Numbered from the stretch's first letter, positions 41,172-50,772 are shown. The stretch is DNA of 64,000 nt from an uncultured Eggerthellaceae bacterium (GCA_910589125.1 CAJURX010000003.1:74084-138083), one strand, 5' to 3'. Program-made: numbers and translations. The notes: a model not told the origin generated them from the sequence alone.

Positions 41172-42557
41172 ATGGAGATCAGAGCATTCCGATCAGAGGA
41201 TGTGGGCGCCATGCGCGCCATCTGGAACGAGGTGGTCGAGGCAGCTGATGCGTTCCCGCAGACCTCGCCGCTTGGGACGGACGCCGAAGCGCTCGCGTTC
41301 TTCAGCAAGCAGACGCGCACTGCGGTCGCCGTTGAGGCTGTCGCGGATGCCGAAGATGGCAGCGCATCCCTGCCTGAGCGCATCTGTGGCCTCTACATCC
41401 TCCACCCCAACAACATCGGACGGTGCGCGCATGTGGCGAATGCGAGCTATGCCGTTGCCTCTGCAATGCGTGGGCGCGGCATCGGGCACGCGCTCGTCGA
41501 GGACAGCCTCCGCCAGCTCGCACCCCTTGGCTTCACGGGCTTGCAGTTCAATGCCGTGGTAGCCAGCAACAAGGGCGCCATCCTGCTCTATGAGAAGCTC
41601 GGCTTCACGCGCGTGGGGATCATCCCCCAAGGTTTCAGGAACGATCAGGGAACGGATGAGGACATCCTCATCTTCTATCATGCGGCGCTTCCCTTTGGGG
41701 CAACGGGCGCGGCTGCGTCATCTGCTGGTGCGCCTTCCGTCACGCAGCAGACCTCCGCATCTGCGCCCACGCCGATCGCATCCGCTTCGGTGTCAGCCTC
41801 GGCGTCCGCGTCCTCTGCTGCGTCGCCCGCACCCACGGCCGCCGCACCCGCACCTCACGAGTTGCCCGTGCTCCGCTGCGATCGCCTCACGAAGCGCTAC
41901 GGTGGCACCACCGCGCTCGCTGACGTCACGCTCTCGCTCGCGCCTGGCCGCATCGTGGGGCTGCTCGGTCCCAATGGGAGCGGCAAGACCACGCTCATCA
42001 AGCTGGCTGCGGGCCTCTTGCAGCCAACGAGCGGCACCCTCGCCATCAATGGCATGGCACCCGGTCCGCGCACCAAGGCCATCGTCTCGTACCTGCCTGA
42101 GCGCCCGTACTTCGCTCCTTCCATGAAGGTGCATGAGGCGGTGTCGCTCTTCCAGGACTTCTACTCGGACTTCGATCGTCCGCTCGCGGAGGCGATGCTC
42201 GAGGATCTGGGCGTTCCCTTGGGTCAGACGCTCGCGTCGCTGTCGAAGGGGACGAAGGAGAAGGTGCAGCTCGTCGTGGTCATGGCGCGCCGCGCAGCGC
42301 TCTACCTGTTGGATGAGCCGATCGGCGGTGTGGACCCGGCGGCGCGCGACTACATCTTGCGCACCATCATCGGCAGCTACCGGCGCGATGCCACGTTGCT
42401 CATATCCACGCATCTGGTCTACGACGTGGAGTCGGTGCTCGATGATGTCGTCCTGCTCGGTTCGGGCCACGTGCACGCCAATGCGCCTGTTGCGCAGTTC
42501 CGAGAGCAGATGGGCATGAGCCTGGATGAGTACTTCAGGAGGTCGTTCGCATGCTAG
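41172..42557 (+). CDS. GNAT acetyltransferase fused to an ABC transporter ATPase
   Basis: A 461-residue two-domain protein from ATG 41172 (GGGGGAGGAG upstream). Residues 1-172 are a GNAT N-acetyltransferase (acetyl-CoA loop RGRGIGHAL at 100-108, ASNKGAILLYEKLGF at 131-145). Residues 173-230 are an Ala/Ser/Pro linker. Residues 231-461 are an ABC ATPase with Walker A GPNGSGKT (266-273), signature LSKGTKEK (357-364), Walker B LYLLDEP (377-383) and H-loop STH (412-414). It is open throughout with no sign of frameshift. The following permease starts inside its last codons. Known systems have these as separate proteins; the fusion suggests acetylation of a transported compound or of the transporter, as inference. 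It may serve self-protection or export. Confidence 0.88.
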   Translation: MEIRAFRSEDVGAMRAIWNEVVEAADAFPQTSPLGTDAEALAFFSKQTRTAVAVEAVADAEDGSASLPERICGLYILHPNNIGRCAHVANASYAVASAMRGRGIGHALVEDSLRQLAPLGFTGLQFNAVVASNKGAILLYEKLGFTRVGIIPQGFRNDQGTDEDILIFYHAALPFGATGAAASSAGAPSVTQQTSASAPTPIASASVSASASASSAASPAPTAAAPAPHELPVLRCDRLTKRYGGTTALADVTLSLAPGRIVGLLGPNGSGKTTLIKLAAGLLQPTSGTLAINGMAPGPRTKAIVSYLPERPYFAPSMKVHEAVSLFQDFYSDFDRPLAEAMLEDLGVPLGQTLASLSKGTKEKVQLVVVMARRAALYLLDEPIGGVDPAARDYILRTIIGSYRRDATLLISTHLVYDVESVLDDVVLLGSGHVHANAPVAQFREQMGMSLDEYFRRSFAC

Positions 42558-43375
42558 GGAAGCTCCTCAGATATGACCTCAGGGCGCTCGCGCGCATCCT
42601 GGGCCCCATCCATCTCATCGCCATCGCCGTCATCATCATGGCCACCTTGTGCGGGCTCACAGGCTATTGGCTCGATGAGCTCATCGTCGATTCGCTGGAC
42701 ATCGTGGACATCATCTCCGTGTCGATGATGCTCGGCGTGGGCAGCGGCGTGGTCGTGCTCGCCTGCCTCGTGCCCGCTACCTTCGTGGTCGTGATCCATC
42801 GGTTCTATGCCAACCTCTTCACCGACCAAGGCTACCTCACGCTCACGCTGCCCGTGCGCGCCTCTGAGATCGTCTGGGCGAAGGTCATCGCGGGCTTCCT
42901 TTGGCTGGTCGTGAGCATGATCGTGGTCTCGGGCGGGTCGATCTTGCTGGCTCAGGGGATCGGCGGCATGGCAGATGGCTTCGACTTCGCCGATTCGCTC
43001 CCGTATTGGATGATGCGGTCATCGTTCGGTTGGGGCTACCATGATCTGCCCGATGCCCTGATCGTGACCGTCGGAACATTCCTGACGCTGCTCTCCGCCC
43101 TCGCTGCGCTCTTGATGGGCTATGCAGGCTTCACGCTCGGCGCTACCTTGGCGCGCCAGCATAAGGTCGCGTGCGGCATCGCCTTGACGCTGGGGCTCTC
43201 GTGGATCGTCTCGACGTTCTCGGGCACGATCGACCTCACGGCCTCCCTCGTCGCTCCCGACTATGTGCTCACCCTTCTGTTGCAGGCGTTCCACTTCATC
43301 CGCGACGTCATCCTCTGTGCGGGATATCTCTGCATCACGCTCTACTGCTTGTCCAAGCGCGTGAACCTGCGATAG
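42551..43375 (+). CDS. ABC-2-type permease of the GNAT-ABC system
   Basis: A 274-residue integral membrane protein with about six predicted helices (starting near residues 20-42, 54-77, 103-132, 154-184, 193-217 and 243-268). It starts 7 bases inside the upstream ATPase gene, so the two are coupled and form a transporter. Nearly all of it is hydrophobic, with no large soluble loop. The substrate is unknown. Export is the usual direction for such two-component ABC-2 systems. No regulator gene is adjacent. Confidence 0.85.
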   Translation: MLGKLLRYDLRALARILGPIHLIAIAVIIMATLCGLTGYWLDELIVDSLDIVDIISVSMMLGVGSGVVVLACLVPATFVVVIHRFYANLFTDQGYLTLTLPVRASEIVWAKVIAGFLWLVVSMIVVSGGSILLAQGIGGMADGFDFADSLPYWMMRSSFGWGYHDLPDALIVTVGTFLTLLSALAALLMGYAGFTLGATLARQHKVACGIALTLGLSWIVSTFSGTIDLTASLVAPDYVLTLLLQAFHFIRDVILCAGYLCITLYCLSKRVNLR

Positions 43376-43605
43376 CGCGCATGCGCCATCGGCGTGTCGC
43401 TCGAAGATCTGCGTGCGTTCGTGGCGCACGTGGAAGGCGTCCTCGCTCGCGACGGCGCCGAGCGCATCTGTTCGGCAACGATCGAGCGAGCTTGCGCCTG
43501 AGGGCCCTCTCGAAGCGGTAGGGTCTGCTGGAGCCAGCGGATGAGGCTCTCGCCTCCTTGCTGGCGCTCGTTCGAACCTTCGGATGCGAGATCAGGGGAT
43601 GTGCC

Positions 43606-45117
43606 ATGGATGCGGTGAGAGGACATGAGGGCTCTGCGCAGGTGCAGCTCTCCCGTCGCGATGCGAATGCCATGACGGTGGTCATCATCGCCACCATGTT
43701 CTGCAACGGATTCATGATCACGCTCATGTCCGTGACGCTCCCTGATGTCTCTCGCACGTTCCACGTTCCCGTCTCCATGGCGAACTGGATCATCCTCGCG
43801 TTCACCATCATCGGCGCGACGATGATCGCCATGGGGGCACGACTGCTGCACCGATGGGGCATCAAGGTCATCTTCTGCCTGGCTACGGCGCTGATGGCGC
43901 TCGGAGGCGTGATCGGCTTCCTAGCGGTGGATTACGCCATGCTCATGGTGGCGCGCATCCTGCAAGCCGCTGCTGCGGGGCTGCTCTTCCCCTCGGCGAG
44001 CACTGCGCTCCTCACCATCGCAGCTCCTGGCAAGCGCGCGCTCTGGCTCTCGCTCTTCACGGCATTCGGGGGCATCGGGTTCGCCATCAGCCCCTTCATC
44101 TCAGGGCTTCTGCTCACCTCCTTCGGCGTGCATGCCGTGTTCGCGCCAACGGCGGTGGCAGGCGTGCTCTGCTGCATCGCCAGTGCCCTTGCGATGAAGC
44201 CGATCGGAGAGCGCGATCCTCGCTCAGCGCGCATCGACGTGCTGAGCGTCCTCATCATCTTCGCTGGTCTGGGCGCATCCATGTTCGGCATCTCCCTGCT
44301 CGAGCATGATGCGCTGCTCGCATGCGGGCTCATCGGTGGCGGGTGCATCATGCTCTGCCTGTTCGCATGGCGGCAGAGCTGCCTTTCGGTACCGCTCTTG
44401 GACCTGCGTCCGCTCAAGAGCAGGATGTTCGTGGTGGGCATCCTGCTGCTCATGTTCGGCTCCCTGGCCGAGCATGCGGTGCGCCTGACGCTGCCGCTCT
44501 ACCTTGAGGGCGCCATCGGGTTCGACGCATCGGCCGCGGGGCTCGCCATGCTCATCCCGCAGCTCACCTATTCGGCAACCTCCATGGTGGCTGGTCGCCT
44601 CACGGATGCGCGCGGCATCTGGCCCGTCGTGCCGCTGGGGTTCCTCGTGATAGCGGCAGGGTTCGCGGGGATGCTCTTCTTGTCGGGCCAGGGCCTTGCC
44701 CTGCCGATCATCGTGGCTGCGGTGCTCATCTTGGGCGGCGTGGGGCTCGTGAGCTCTCCGAATCGCGCGACGGCTCTCGAGGCGCTCGATCCGAAGCTGC
44801 TGGCTGCGGGCGCATCCATCGCATCCGTCGCCATCCAGCTCGCCTCATCCCTCTCATCATCGCTTCTGGTGGGGTCCTTCTCGAGCCAGATGGAGGCGCT
44901 CATGCATGATGGCATGGCGAAGGCAGCGGCCTATGGTGCTGGCTTCCAGCACACGCTCATCATCATGTGCGCGATCGAGGCCGTCATGCTCATCGTGTCT
45001 GCCATCTACGCGTGGCGCAGGCGCGCATCCGGGCTTCGCGTCGCGTCCCGTGCGGCATCTGCACATCCCGCATCAGCTGCCCCTGGGGGAGCGCCTGCTC
45101 ATCCATCCTCTCGATGA
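43606..45117 (+). CDS. MFS transporter, DHA2-type drug exporter
   Basis: A 503-residue protein with about 14 predicted membrane helices. Seen: a start MDAVRGHEGSAQVQLSRRD, the TM1 motif with LMSVTLPDVSRTFHV, the MFS motif A-like GARLLHRWGIK, motif C-like FGGIGFAISPFISGLL, and a tail rich in Ala/Pro/Ser. ATG 43606 has AGGGG upstream; the frame is open from 43558. It probably extrudes lipophilic compounds with proton exchange. It is on the same strand as the ABC permease, 230 bases on; the gap has a short protein-like frame but no gene. Confidence 0.88.
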   Translation: MDAVRGHEGSAQVQLSRRDANAMTVVIIATMFCNGFMITLMSVTLPDVSRTFHVPVSMANWIILAFTIIGATMIAMGARLLHRWGIKVIFCLATALMALGGVIGFLAVDYAMLMVARILQAAAAGLLFPSASTALLTIAAPGKRALWLSLFTAFGGIGFAISPFISGLLLTSFGVHAVFAPTAVAGVLCCIASALAMKPIGERDPRSARIDVLSVLIIFAGLGASMFGISLLEHDALLACGLIGGGCIMLCLFAWRQSCLSVPLLDLRPLKSRMFVVGILLLMFGSLAEHAVRLTLPLYLEGAIGFDASAAGLAMLIPQLTYSATSMVAGRLTDARGIWPVVPLGFLVIAAGFAGMLFLSGQGLALPIIVAAVLILGGVGLVSSPNRATALEALDPKLLAAGASIASVAIQLASSLSSSLLVGSFSSQMEALMHDGMAKAAAYGAGFQHTLIIMCAIEAVMLIVSAIYAWRRRASGLRVASRAASAHPASAAPGGAPAHPSSR

Positions 45118-45157
45118 GGGTTGCTGTTCTACGCGGATCCCCAGCGTGCGGGTCTCT

Positions 45158-45186
45158 TTGTCTCATCGGTGGGCTTCGCATACAAT
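45158..45186 (+). promoter_or_regulatory. Promoter of the first Na+/H+ antiporter gene
   Basis: TTGTCT (45158-45163) and TACAAT (45181-45186), 17-base spacer, about 95 bases before the ATG. Confidence 0.7.
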
Positions 45187-45280
45187 GGGTGGGCAGTGCG
45201 GGCGAAGAGCGCTCGCATCCCAGTTCACCGACGAATGCTGAAGATACGAACCACTCCGATGAGACTGGAAGAGGTGTGAC

Positions 45281-47308
45281 ATGGAGACATTGACGCTCGT
45301 CCTGCTCCTTGCCATCGCCGTGCTCATATCCGCTATCGCGGACCGCGTGATCCCCAAGGTATCGCTTCCCCTCATACAGGTGGCCATGGGCGTCATCATC
45401 GCCATCGCTGCGCACGGCACCATCGTGATCGAGCTCGAACCGGACCTGTTCCTCGTGCTGTTCATCGCGCCTTTGCTCTATATCGAGGCGAAGGGCGCAG
45501 ACAAGGCGATCCTCTGGAGGAATCGCGGACCCATCCTCTCGCTTGCCATCGGGCTCGTCGTGGTCACCATGCTGATCATCGGCTTCACGCTGAATGCCAT
45601 CCTCCCGTCCATCTCGCTCGCGGCGGCGCTCGCCCTGGGTGCAGCGCTGGGACCGACCGATGCAGTGGCGGTCACGTCGCTCTCCAAGCAGGTGAGCATC
45701 CCCGAGCGGCAGTGGGGCATCTTGAAGGGCGAGCTCCTGCTCAATGATGCCTCGGGCATCGTGTGCTTCCAGTTCGCCATCCTGGCTGCCTCCACAGGCT
45801 CCTTCTCCCTGCTGGAAGCAGGGGAGGACTTCATCATCGAGTTCATCGGCGGCCTGCTGTTCGGGGCCTTGATCGGGTATGCGTCCAACTTCGCGCTGCG
45901 CAAGATCCGCGACATCGGCATCGACAGCATCACCTTCCATGTGCTCTTCGAGATATGCATCCCCTTCGTCGTCTATCTGGCGGCCACCGCCATCCACGTC
46001 AGCGGCATCATCGCAGTGGTGGTGGCGGGGTTGGTGAACGTCATCGCGCCGCGCACGGTGAGCCCGTCCATCGCGCATATGAACATCGTCTCCTCGAGCG
46101 TCTGGCAGGTCATCTCATTCGCGCTGAACGGCATCGTGTTCGTGCTCCTGGGAACGCAGATCCCGACGGCCATGCTCTACTCCTGGGGGGACCAGAGCAT
46201 ATCGAATGTGACGCTGCTCGGCTTGGTCGCCCTGGTCACGCTCTTGCTCCTCGGCACGCGCTTCATCTGGTGCGTTGCCATGGAGTACCTGCACACGCGC
46301 CGTGATGCGAAGGCGCGATTCACGCGCAGGTCGGTGCGCAATGCGCTCGCCGTCACCCTCTGCGGGGCGAAGGGCACGATCACGCTCTCCATCCTGTTCA
46401 CCATCCCCATCTTCCTGGCCACGGGCGCGCGCTTCCCCGCGCGGCATCTGATCATCTTCATCGGTTGCGGCGTCATCCTCTGCACGCTGCTCTTGGCCAC
46501 CTTCGTCGTTCCCATCGTGGCGCCGAAGCGCGTGCGCAAGAGCGATGAGATCCAAGCGCGCCAGAACTACTACGAATGCCTGGCGGACATCCAGCGCAAT
46601 GTCATAGAGGCGCTCACCGACCAGCAGACCAAGGACAACCTCACCGCCACGCGCCGCGTCATCAAGATCTACCAGAACCGGCTCGGCCAGACCAAGAGCA
46701 TGGTGGGGGATGATGATTCCCAGAACGTGGAGCTGCGCTGCCAGGCTCTGGAATGGGAGCAGGAGCGGGCGCTTGCGCTGGTGAACGATGGCGTCGTGAG
46801 CCATGATGTCGGGTATGAGTACATCGGGAGGCTGGAGCGCGTGGAGCGCATCGCGCAGCATCGGACGGGGGAATTCACGCCGAAGGCCGCCATCGCCTAT
46901 GTGCGCACCCTCTACCTGCGCGTGCGCCAGGCGATCATCCGCATCTTGCCGAACTCCGTCAAGACGGATGAGGCGGAGGAGATGCGCAAGCTCCAGATAG
47001 AGACGCATGCCTATGTGGTGAGCCGCCTGCATGCGCTGATGCCCACCGATGACGTGCAGACCGAGGATGTGAGCCGCTTGCTCGTGGAATACGAGGCGGA
47101 CCTGGCGGCGCTCAGGCGCAGGCCGCCCAGCGTCACCACCTCGTTCAAGATCATCGACCAGACCGACGACATCCGTCGGCTCGCCTATCAGTTGGAGCTC
47201 GAGGAGATCCAGAGGATGTATGAGCGCGAGCGCATAGACAGGCAGGCTGCGAAGGCCATGCGCGACAACGTCTACCTCATGCAGATGGATATGGATGACC
47301 GAGTTTAG
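45281..47308 (+). CDS. CPA1-family Na+/H+ antiporter (first copy)
   Basis: A 675-residue NhaP/CPA1-type antiporter. About 12 helices fill the first 420 residues; the ion-binding motifs are GPTDAVAV (Thr126-Asp127) and LLNDASG (Asn155-Asp156). The C-terminal 250 residues are a soluble helical domain (starting near RKSDEIQARQNYY), longer than in most NhaP proteins, probably for regulation. It exports Na+ or K+ for H+, in pH and salt control. It has its own promoter, and a tRNA-Val and a paralogue follow. Confidence 0.92.
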   Translation: METLTLVLLLAIAVLISAIADRVIPKVSLPLIQVAMGVIIAIAAHGTIVIELEPDLFLVLFIAPLLYIEAKGADKAILWRNRGPILSLAIGLVVVTMLIIGFTLNAILPSISLAAALALGAALGPTDAVAVTSLSKQVSIPERQWGILKGELLLNDASGIVCFQFAILAASTGSFSLLEAGEDFIIEFIGGLLFGALIGYASNFALRKIRDIGIDSITFHVLFEICIPFVVYLAATAIHVSGIIAVVVAGLVNVIAPRTVSPSIAHMNIVSSSVWQVISFALNGIVFVLLGTQIPTAMLYSWGDQSISNVTLLGLVALVTLLLLGTRFIWCVAMEYLHTRRDAKARFTRRSVRNALAVTLCGAKGTITLSILFTIPIFLATGARFPARHLIIFIGCGVILCTLLLATFVVPIVAPKRVRKSDEIQARQNYYECLADIQRNVIEALTDQQTKDNLTATRRVIKIYQNRLGQTKSMVGDDDSQNVELRCQALEWEQERALALVNDGVVSHDVGYEYIGRLERVERIAQHRTGEFTPKAAIAYVRTLYLRVRQAIIRILPNSVKTDEAEEMRKLQIETHAYVVSRLHALMPTDDVQTEDVSRLLVEYEADLAALRRRPPSVTTSFKIIDQTDDIRRLAYQLELEEIQRMYERERIDRQAAKAMRDNVYLMQMDMDDRV

Positions 47309-47316
47309 ATATCTGC

Positions 47317-47345
47317 TTGATTCGGATCGGTGATACGGGTACAAT
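47317..47345 (+). promoter_or_regulatory. Promoter of tRNA-Val
   Basis: TTGATT (47317-47322) and TACAAT (47340-47345), 17-base spacer, 32 bases before the tRNA. Confidence 0.75.
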
Positions 47346-47377
47346 GCTTGCTCGCATCCACAAGATGCTTCATATCC

Positions 47378-47452
47378 GGTCGCTTGGCTCAGCGGGAGAG
47401 CATCGCCTTCACACGGCGGGGGTCACAGGTTCAAATCCTGTAGCGACCACCA
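47378..47452 (+). tRNA. tRNA-Val (anticodon CAC)
   Basis: A 75-base cloverleaf: acceptor GGTCGCT with AGCGACC, anticodon arm with TTCACAC loop (CAC), T arm CACAG-TTCAAAT-CCTGT region, encoded CCA. It lies between the two antiporter genes. Confidence 0.96.
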
Positions 47453-47547
47453 CAGGCACGCAGGTCAGGGGGTTGGTCCTCTGGCCTGCTTTCTTTTTGG
47501 CTGCGGCTCGGCGGCGCAGCCCCCACGCAAAGAGGTGATGGCATCCC

Positions 47548-49329
47548 ATGCATGCGCTCGAACTCATACTGCTGCTCTTGGCAGGGGTGGCGGCATCCAG
47601 CATCCTGGCGCAGGTGATGCGCCCGCTCTCCTTGCCGCTCGTGCAGATCGCGCTGGGCGCGGTGATCGCCACGTTCATCCCAACGCCGCTCGAGAGCGGC
47701 ATCGACCCAGAGCTCCTGCTCATCCTCTTCATCGCTCCGCTCCACTTCAACGAGTCGCGCCATGCAGACCCCGGAGCGCTCTGGAAGAACCGGTGGGGGA
47801 TCGCATCCCTTGCCGTGGGGCTCGTGTTCGCCATCGCGCTCGCGACGGGTGCGGCGCTCCATGCTCTGCTCCCCGTCGTCCCCCTATCGCTCGCCGTGGC
47901 GTTCGGGGCGGCCATGGGCTCCACCGATGCGGTGGCCGTGACCGAGCTCTCCAAGGACTACCGGTTCGGGAAGCGGCATGAGGCCCTGCTCACCGGCGAG
48001 GCGTTCTTCAACGATGTCACGGGCACGGTCGTGTTCCAGTGCTGCATCGCGCTTGCGGCCACGGGTGCGTTCTCGCTCGCGCATGCAGGCGAGGAGTTCG
48101 CGCTCGACCTGTTCGGCGGCATGGTGGGCGGTGCCATCCTCGGCTTCGCCGCATGGGGCATCTTCGAGGGCATCAAGCGCGCAGGCATAGACGACCCCAC
48201 GCTCCACGTGACCCTCGAGCTCCTGCTCCCCTTCGCCATCTACCTGATAGCCTCGCAGATCCATATCGGTGCCGTCATCGCCGTGGTCTGCGCGGGCCTC
48301 GTGATGTCGCTCCTCCCGCATCGCCACTCTGCCACCGCTGCGCAGCAGAAGCTGCGCTCCCGCAGCGTCTGGGATACGCTCTCCTTCATCCTGAACGGTG
48401 TGATCTTCGTGATCTTGGGGATGCAGCTGCCGCGCATCCTGCATCCGGTCGAGGCGGGTGGCTTGGGCAACCCCACGCTCATAGGCGTGGTCATCGCCCT
48501 CACCATCATCTTGGAGGGCGTGCGCTTCATCTGGATCGTGGGGATGGATGCGGTGTGCGCGGTCCGCTCTGGGGGCTCGTTCACCGCAGCGTTGCGGCCG
48601 CAGAGCCTGAAGGGCGCGCTCGCCATGGCATTCGCGGGGCCGAAGGGAGCCATCACGCTCTCGCTCATGCTGACGGTCCCCACCTCGCTCGTGTTCGCGA
48701 ACGGCGAGATGATGCGCGAGGTGGTGGTCTCGGTGGCCGCGGGCGTCATCCTCTGCACGCTCTTGCTGGCCGACTTCGCGGTGCCCACGCTCGCGCCGCA
48801 CAAGCATGAGGCCAAGCGCACCAAGGAGCGCACGGATGCCGAGGTCGACCTCATCTGCCAGGTCATCGACGCGATACGCGCGGATGCGCACCTGACGGGT
48901 GCGGTCAAGGGCGACCCTGCTCCTGTGGGAGATGCCCCCTACGAGGCGGACGAGCCGGCGACGGCCATCGTCATGAAGCACTATGCCGACCAGCTCCGCG
49001 ACCTCGCTCCACATGCCTCGAAGGAGGTGCGCGCCCATGCGCGAGGGGTCGCCGACGGATGCGATGCGCTCTATGAGCGCATCGGGGATGTGGCCGAGCA
49101 GATGCAGGAGGCGGGCATCGGATCTGAGGATGCGCCTGCGCTGCCACCTTCGCTCACCGCGCATCTCGAGGCGCTCCGCAAGGTCTACGATGCAGTGGAG
49201 GACGTGCGAGCGCATGCCCTCAACCGAGAGCTCGACCTCATACGGCAGATGCATGCATCGGGCCGCATCGACGCCGAGCAGGCCATAGCCCTGCGGAACG
49301 ACGTCTACATCCAGCAGATCACGCTATGA
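47548..49329 (+). CDS. CPA1-family Na+/H+ antiporter (second copy)
   Basis: A 593-residue paralogue of the gene at 45281. The ion-site motifs sit at identical residue numbers: GSTDAVAV (Thr126-Asp127) and FFNDVTG (Asn155-Asp156). The membrane domain again covers about 420 residues and the soluble tail is about 170 residues, shorter than in the first copy. Both end in a similar DNVYLMQ/NDVYIQQ stretch, so the tail is homologous. The ATG follows GAGGTGATGG. It probably differs in ion preference or pH range (inference). No terminator lies between the tRNA-Val and this gene, so it may be read through from the tRNA promoter. Confidence 0.92.
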   Translation: MHALELILLLLAGVAASSILAQVMRPLSLPLVQIALGAVIATFIPTPLESGIDPELLLILFIAPLHFNESRHADPGALWKNRWGIASLAVGLVFAIALATGAALHALLPVVPLSLAVAFGAAMGSTDAVAVTELSKDYRFGKRHEALLTGEAFFNDVTGTVVFQCCIALAATGAFSLAHAGEEFALDLFGGMVGGAILGFAAWGIFEGIKRAGIDDPTLHVTLELLLPFAIYLIASQIHIGAVIAVVCAGLVMSLLPHRHSATAAQQKLRSRSVWDTLSFILNGVIFVILGMQLPRILHPVEAGGLGNPTLIGVVIALTIILEGVRFIWIVGMDAVCAVRSGGSFTAALRPQSLKGALAMAFAGPKGAITLSLMLTVPTSLVFANGEMMREVVVSVAAGVILCTLLLADFAVPTLAPHKHEAKRTKERTDAEVDLICQVIDAIRADAHLTGAVKGDPAPVGDAPYEADEPATAIVMKHYADQLRDLAPHASKEVRAHARGVADGCDALYERIGDVAEQMQEAGIGSEDAPALPPSLTAHLEALRKVYDAVEDVRAHALNRELDLIRQMHASGRIDAEQAIALRNDVYIQQITL

Positions 49330-49423
49330 GGCAGGCGGGCGCTGCCGCTGCATCAGGGCAGGGGCGCGCAAGCGGATGAGCTGCTATATACTGGCACGCG
49401 AAGAAGGCAAGAGGAGGACTGAC

Positions 49424-49669
49424 ATGGAGACCATCGAATTCACGCCGAAGGGCGTCTGCTCGCGCAAGATCGACATCCGCACCGAGGACGGCATCGTGAA
49501 GGAGGTCGCGTTCACCGGGGGCTGCGACGGCAACCTCAAGGCCATCTCCAAGCTGGTGGCCGGCATGCCCATCCAGCAGGTGATCGACACGTTGGAGGGC
49601 AACACGTGCGGTCCGCGCTCCACGAGCTGCACCGACCAGCTGGCGCAAGCGCTCAAGCAGGCGCAGTAG
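49424..49669 (+). CDS. TSCPD domain protein (TIGR03905-type)
   Basis: An 81-residue protein starting METIEFTPKGVCSRKIDI at ATG 49424 (AGAGGAGG upstream). It is a complete TSCPD domain: FTGGCDGNLKAISKLVAGM and CGPRSTSCTDQLAQAL. The domain is otherwise found at the end of class II ribonucleotide reductases; the standalone family has no assigned function. Its four Cys (12, 33, 62 and 68 or near) could bind metal. A TATACT element lies at 49387-49392. trpS follows 53 bases on. Confidence 0.85.
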   Translation: METIEFTPKGVCSRKIDIRTEDGIVKEVAFTGGCDGNLKAISKLVAGMPIQQVIDTLEGNTCGPRSTSCTDQLAQALKQAQ

Positions 49670-49722
49670 GCGCATCCTCGCACCCCGCACACATCCCGCA
49701 CCCAAGGAAGAGGGCATCACAC

Positions 49723-50772
49723 ATGGCAAGCACGGATACGTTCCTGGCGCAGAAGAAGATGAGCGATGAGGTCAAGGAGAAGCTCGCGAAGGACCCCTCG
49801 GGCTTCATCATGCTCACCGGAGACCGCCCGACCGGGCGCCTGCATCTGGGGCATTACTTCGGCACGCTGAAGGAGCGCGTGCGCCTCCAGGACGAGGGCG
49901 TGCGGACCAACATCATCATCGCCGACTATCAGGTGATCACCGATCGCGACACCACCGCTGACATCCATGACAACGTCTTGAACATGGTGATCGACTACCT
50001 GGCGTGCGGCATCCGCCCCGAGGATACGATGATCTTCACGCATTCGGCGGTCCCGCCCCTGAACCAGCTGATGCTGCCATTCCTATCATTGGTGAGCGAG
50101 AGCGAGCTTCTGCGCAATCCCACCGTGAAGGCGGAGAAGGACGCATCTGGCCATGCCCTCACGGGGCTTCTGCTGACCTATCCCGTGCATCAGGCATGCG
50201 ACATCCTGTTCTGCAAGGGCAACATCGTGCCGGTGGGGAAGGACCAGCTCCCGCACATCGAGCAGACGCGCCAGATCGCGCGCCGCTTCAACGAGCGCTA
50301 TGCACCGGTGTTCCCCGAGCCGGTGGGGCTCCTCACCGACGCGGTGGAGATACCGGGCCTGGATGGCAGGAAGATGTCGAAATCCTATGGCAACGCCATC
50401 GCGCTCTCCGCTACGGATGAGGAGACGGCGAAGCTCATCAAGAAGTCCAAGACCGATTCCGAGCGCACCATCACCTTCGACCCCGATGCCCGTCCTGGGG
50501 TGAGCGCTCTTCTGACCACCGCATCGCTCACGACGGGGCGCACGGAGCAGGATATCGCCTCTGAGATCGGCGATGCCGGATCGGGCGCGCTCAAGGCGTA
50601 TGTGACCGAATCGGTGAATGCGTACCTCGCGCCCATCCGCGCGCGCAGGCGCGAGCTGGAGCAGGATATCCCCTACATCAAGGACGTCTTGGATGAGGGG
50701 AATCGCCGTGCGATGGAGATAGCCCAGGCAACGCTGGACGAGGTCCGCGAAGCCATGGGCATGGTCTACTAG
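49723..50772 (+). CDS. trpS: Tryptophan-tRNA ligase
   Basis: A 349-residue class I synthetase. Signatures: ITLTG-equivalent FIMLTGDRPTGRLHLGHYFGT (HIGH), IIADYQVITDRD, PVHQACDILFCKG, PVGKDQLPHIEQTR, and KMSKS in DGRKMSKSYGNAI. The last 40 residues are a helical tail. ATG 49723 matches the MASTDTFLAQ start; the frame is open upstream. It is the longer form compared with B. subtilis TrpS by N-terminal residues. A leader or attenuator is not seen. Cotranscription with the TSCPD gene is likely. Confidence 0.97.
   Translation: MASTDTFLAQKKMSDEVKEKLAKDPSGFIMLTGDRPTGRLHLGHYFGTLKERVRLQDEGVRTNIIIADYQVITDRDTTADIHDNVLNMVIDYLACGIRPEDTMIFTHSAVPPLNQLMLPFLSLVSESELLRNPTVKAEKDASGHALTGLLLTYPVHQACDILFCKGNIVPVGKDQLPHIEQTRQIARRFNERYAPVFPEPVGLLTDAVEIPGLDGRKMSKSYGNAIALSATDEETAKLIKKSKTDSERTITFDPDARPGVSALLTTASLTTGRTEQDIASEIGDAGSGALKAYVTESVNAYLAPIRARRRELEQDIPYIKDVLDEGNRRAMEIAQATLDEVREAMGMVY

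Noticed and set aside
41690..41870. Sequencing frameshift joining two separate genes in the GNAT-ABC protein
   Set aside because: The frame stays open with a normal Ala/Ser/Pro linker, and no start codon with a ribosome site is seen before the ABC part.
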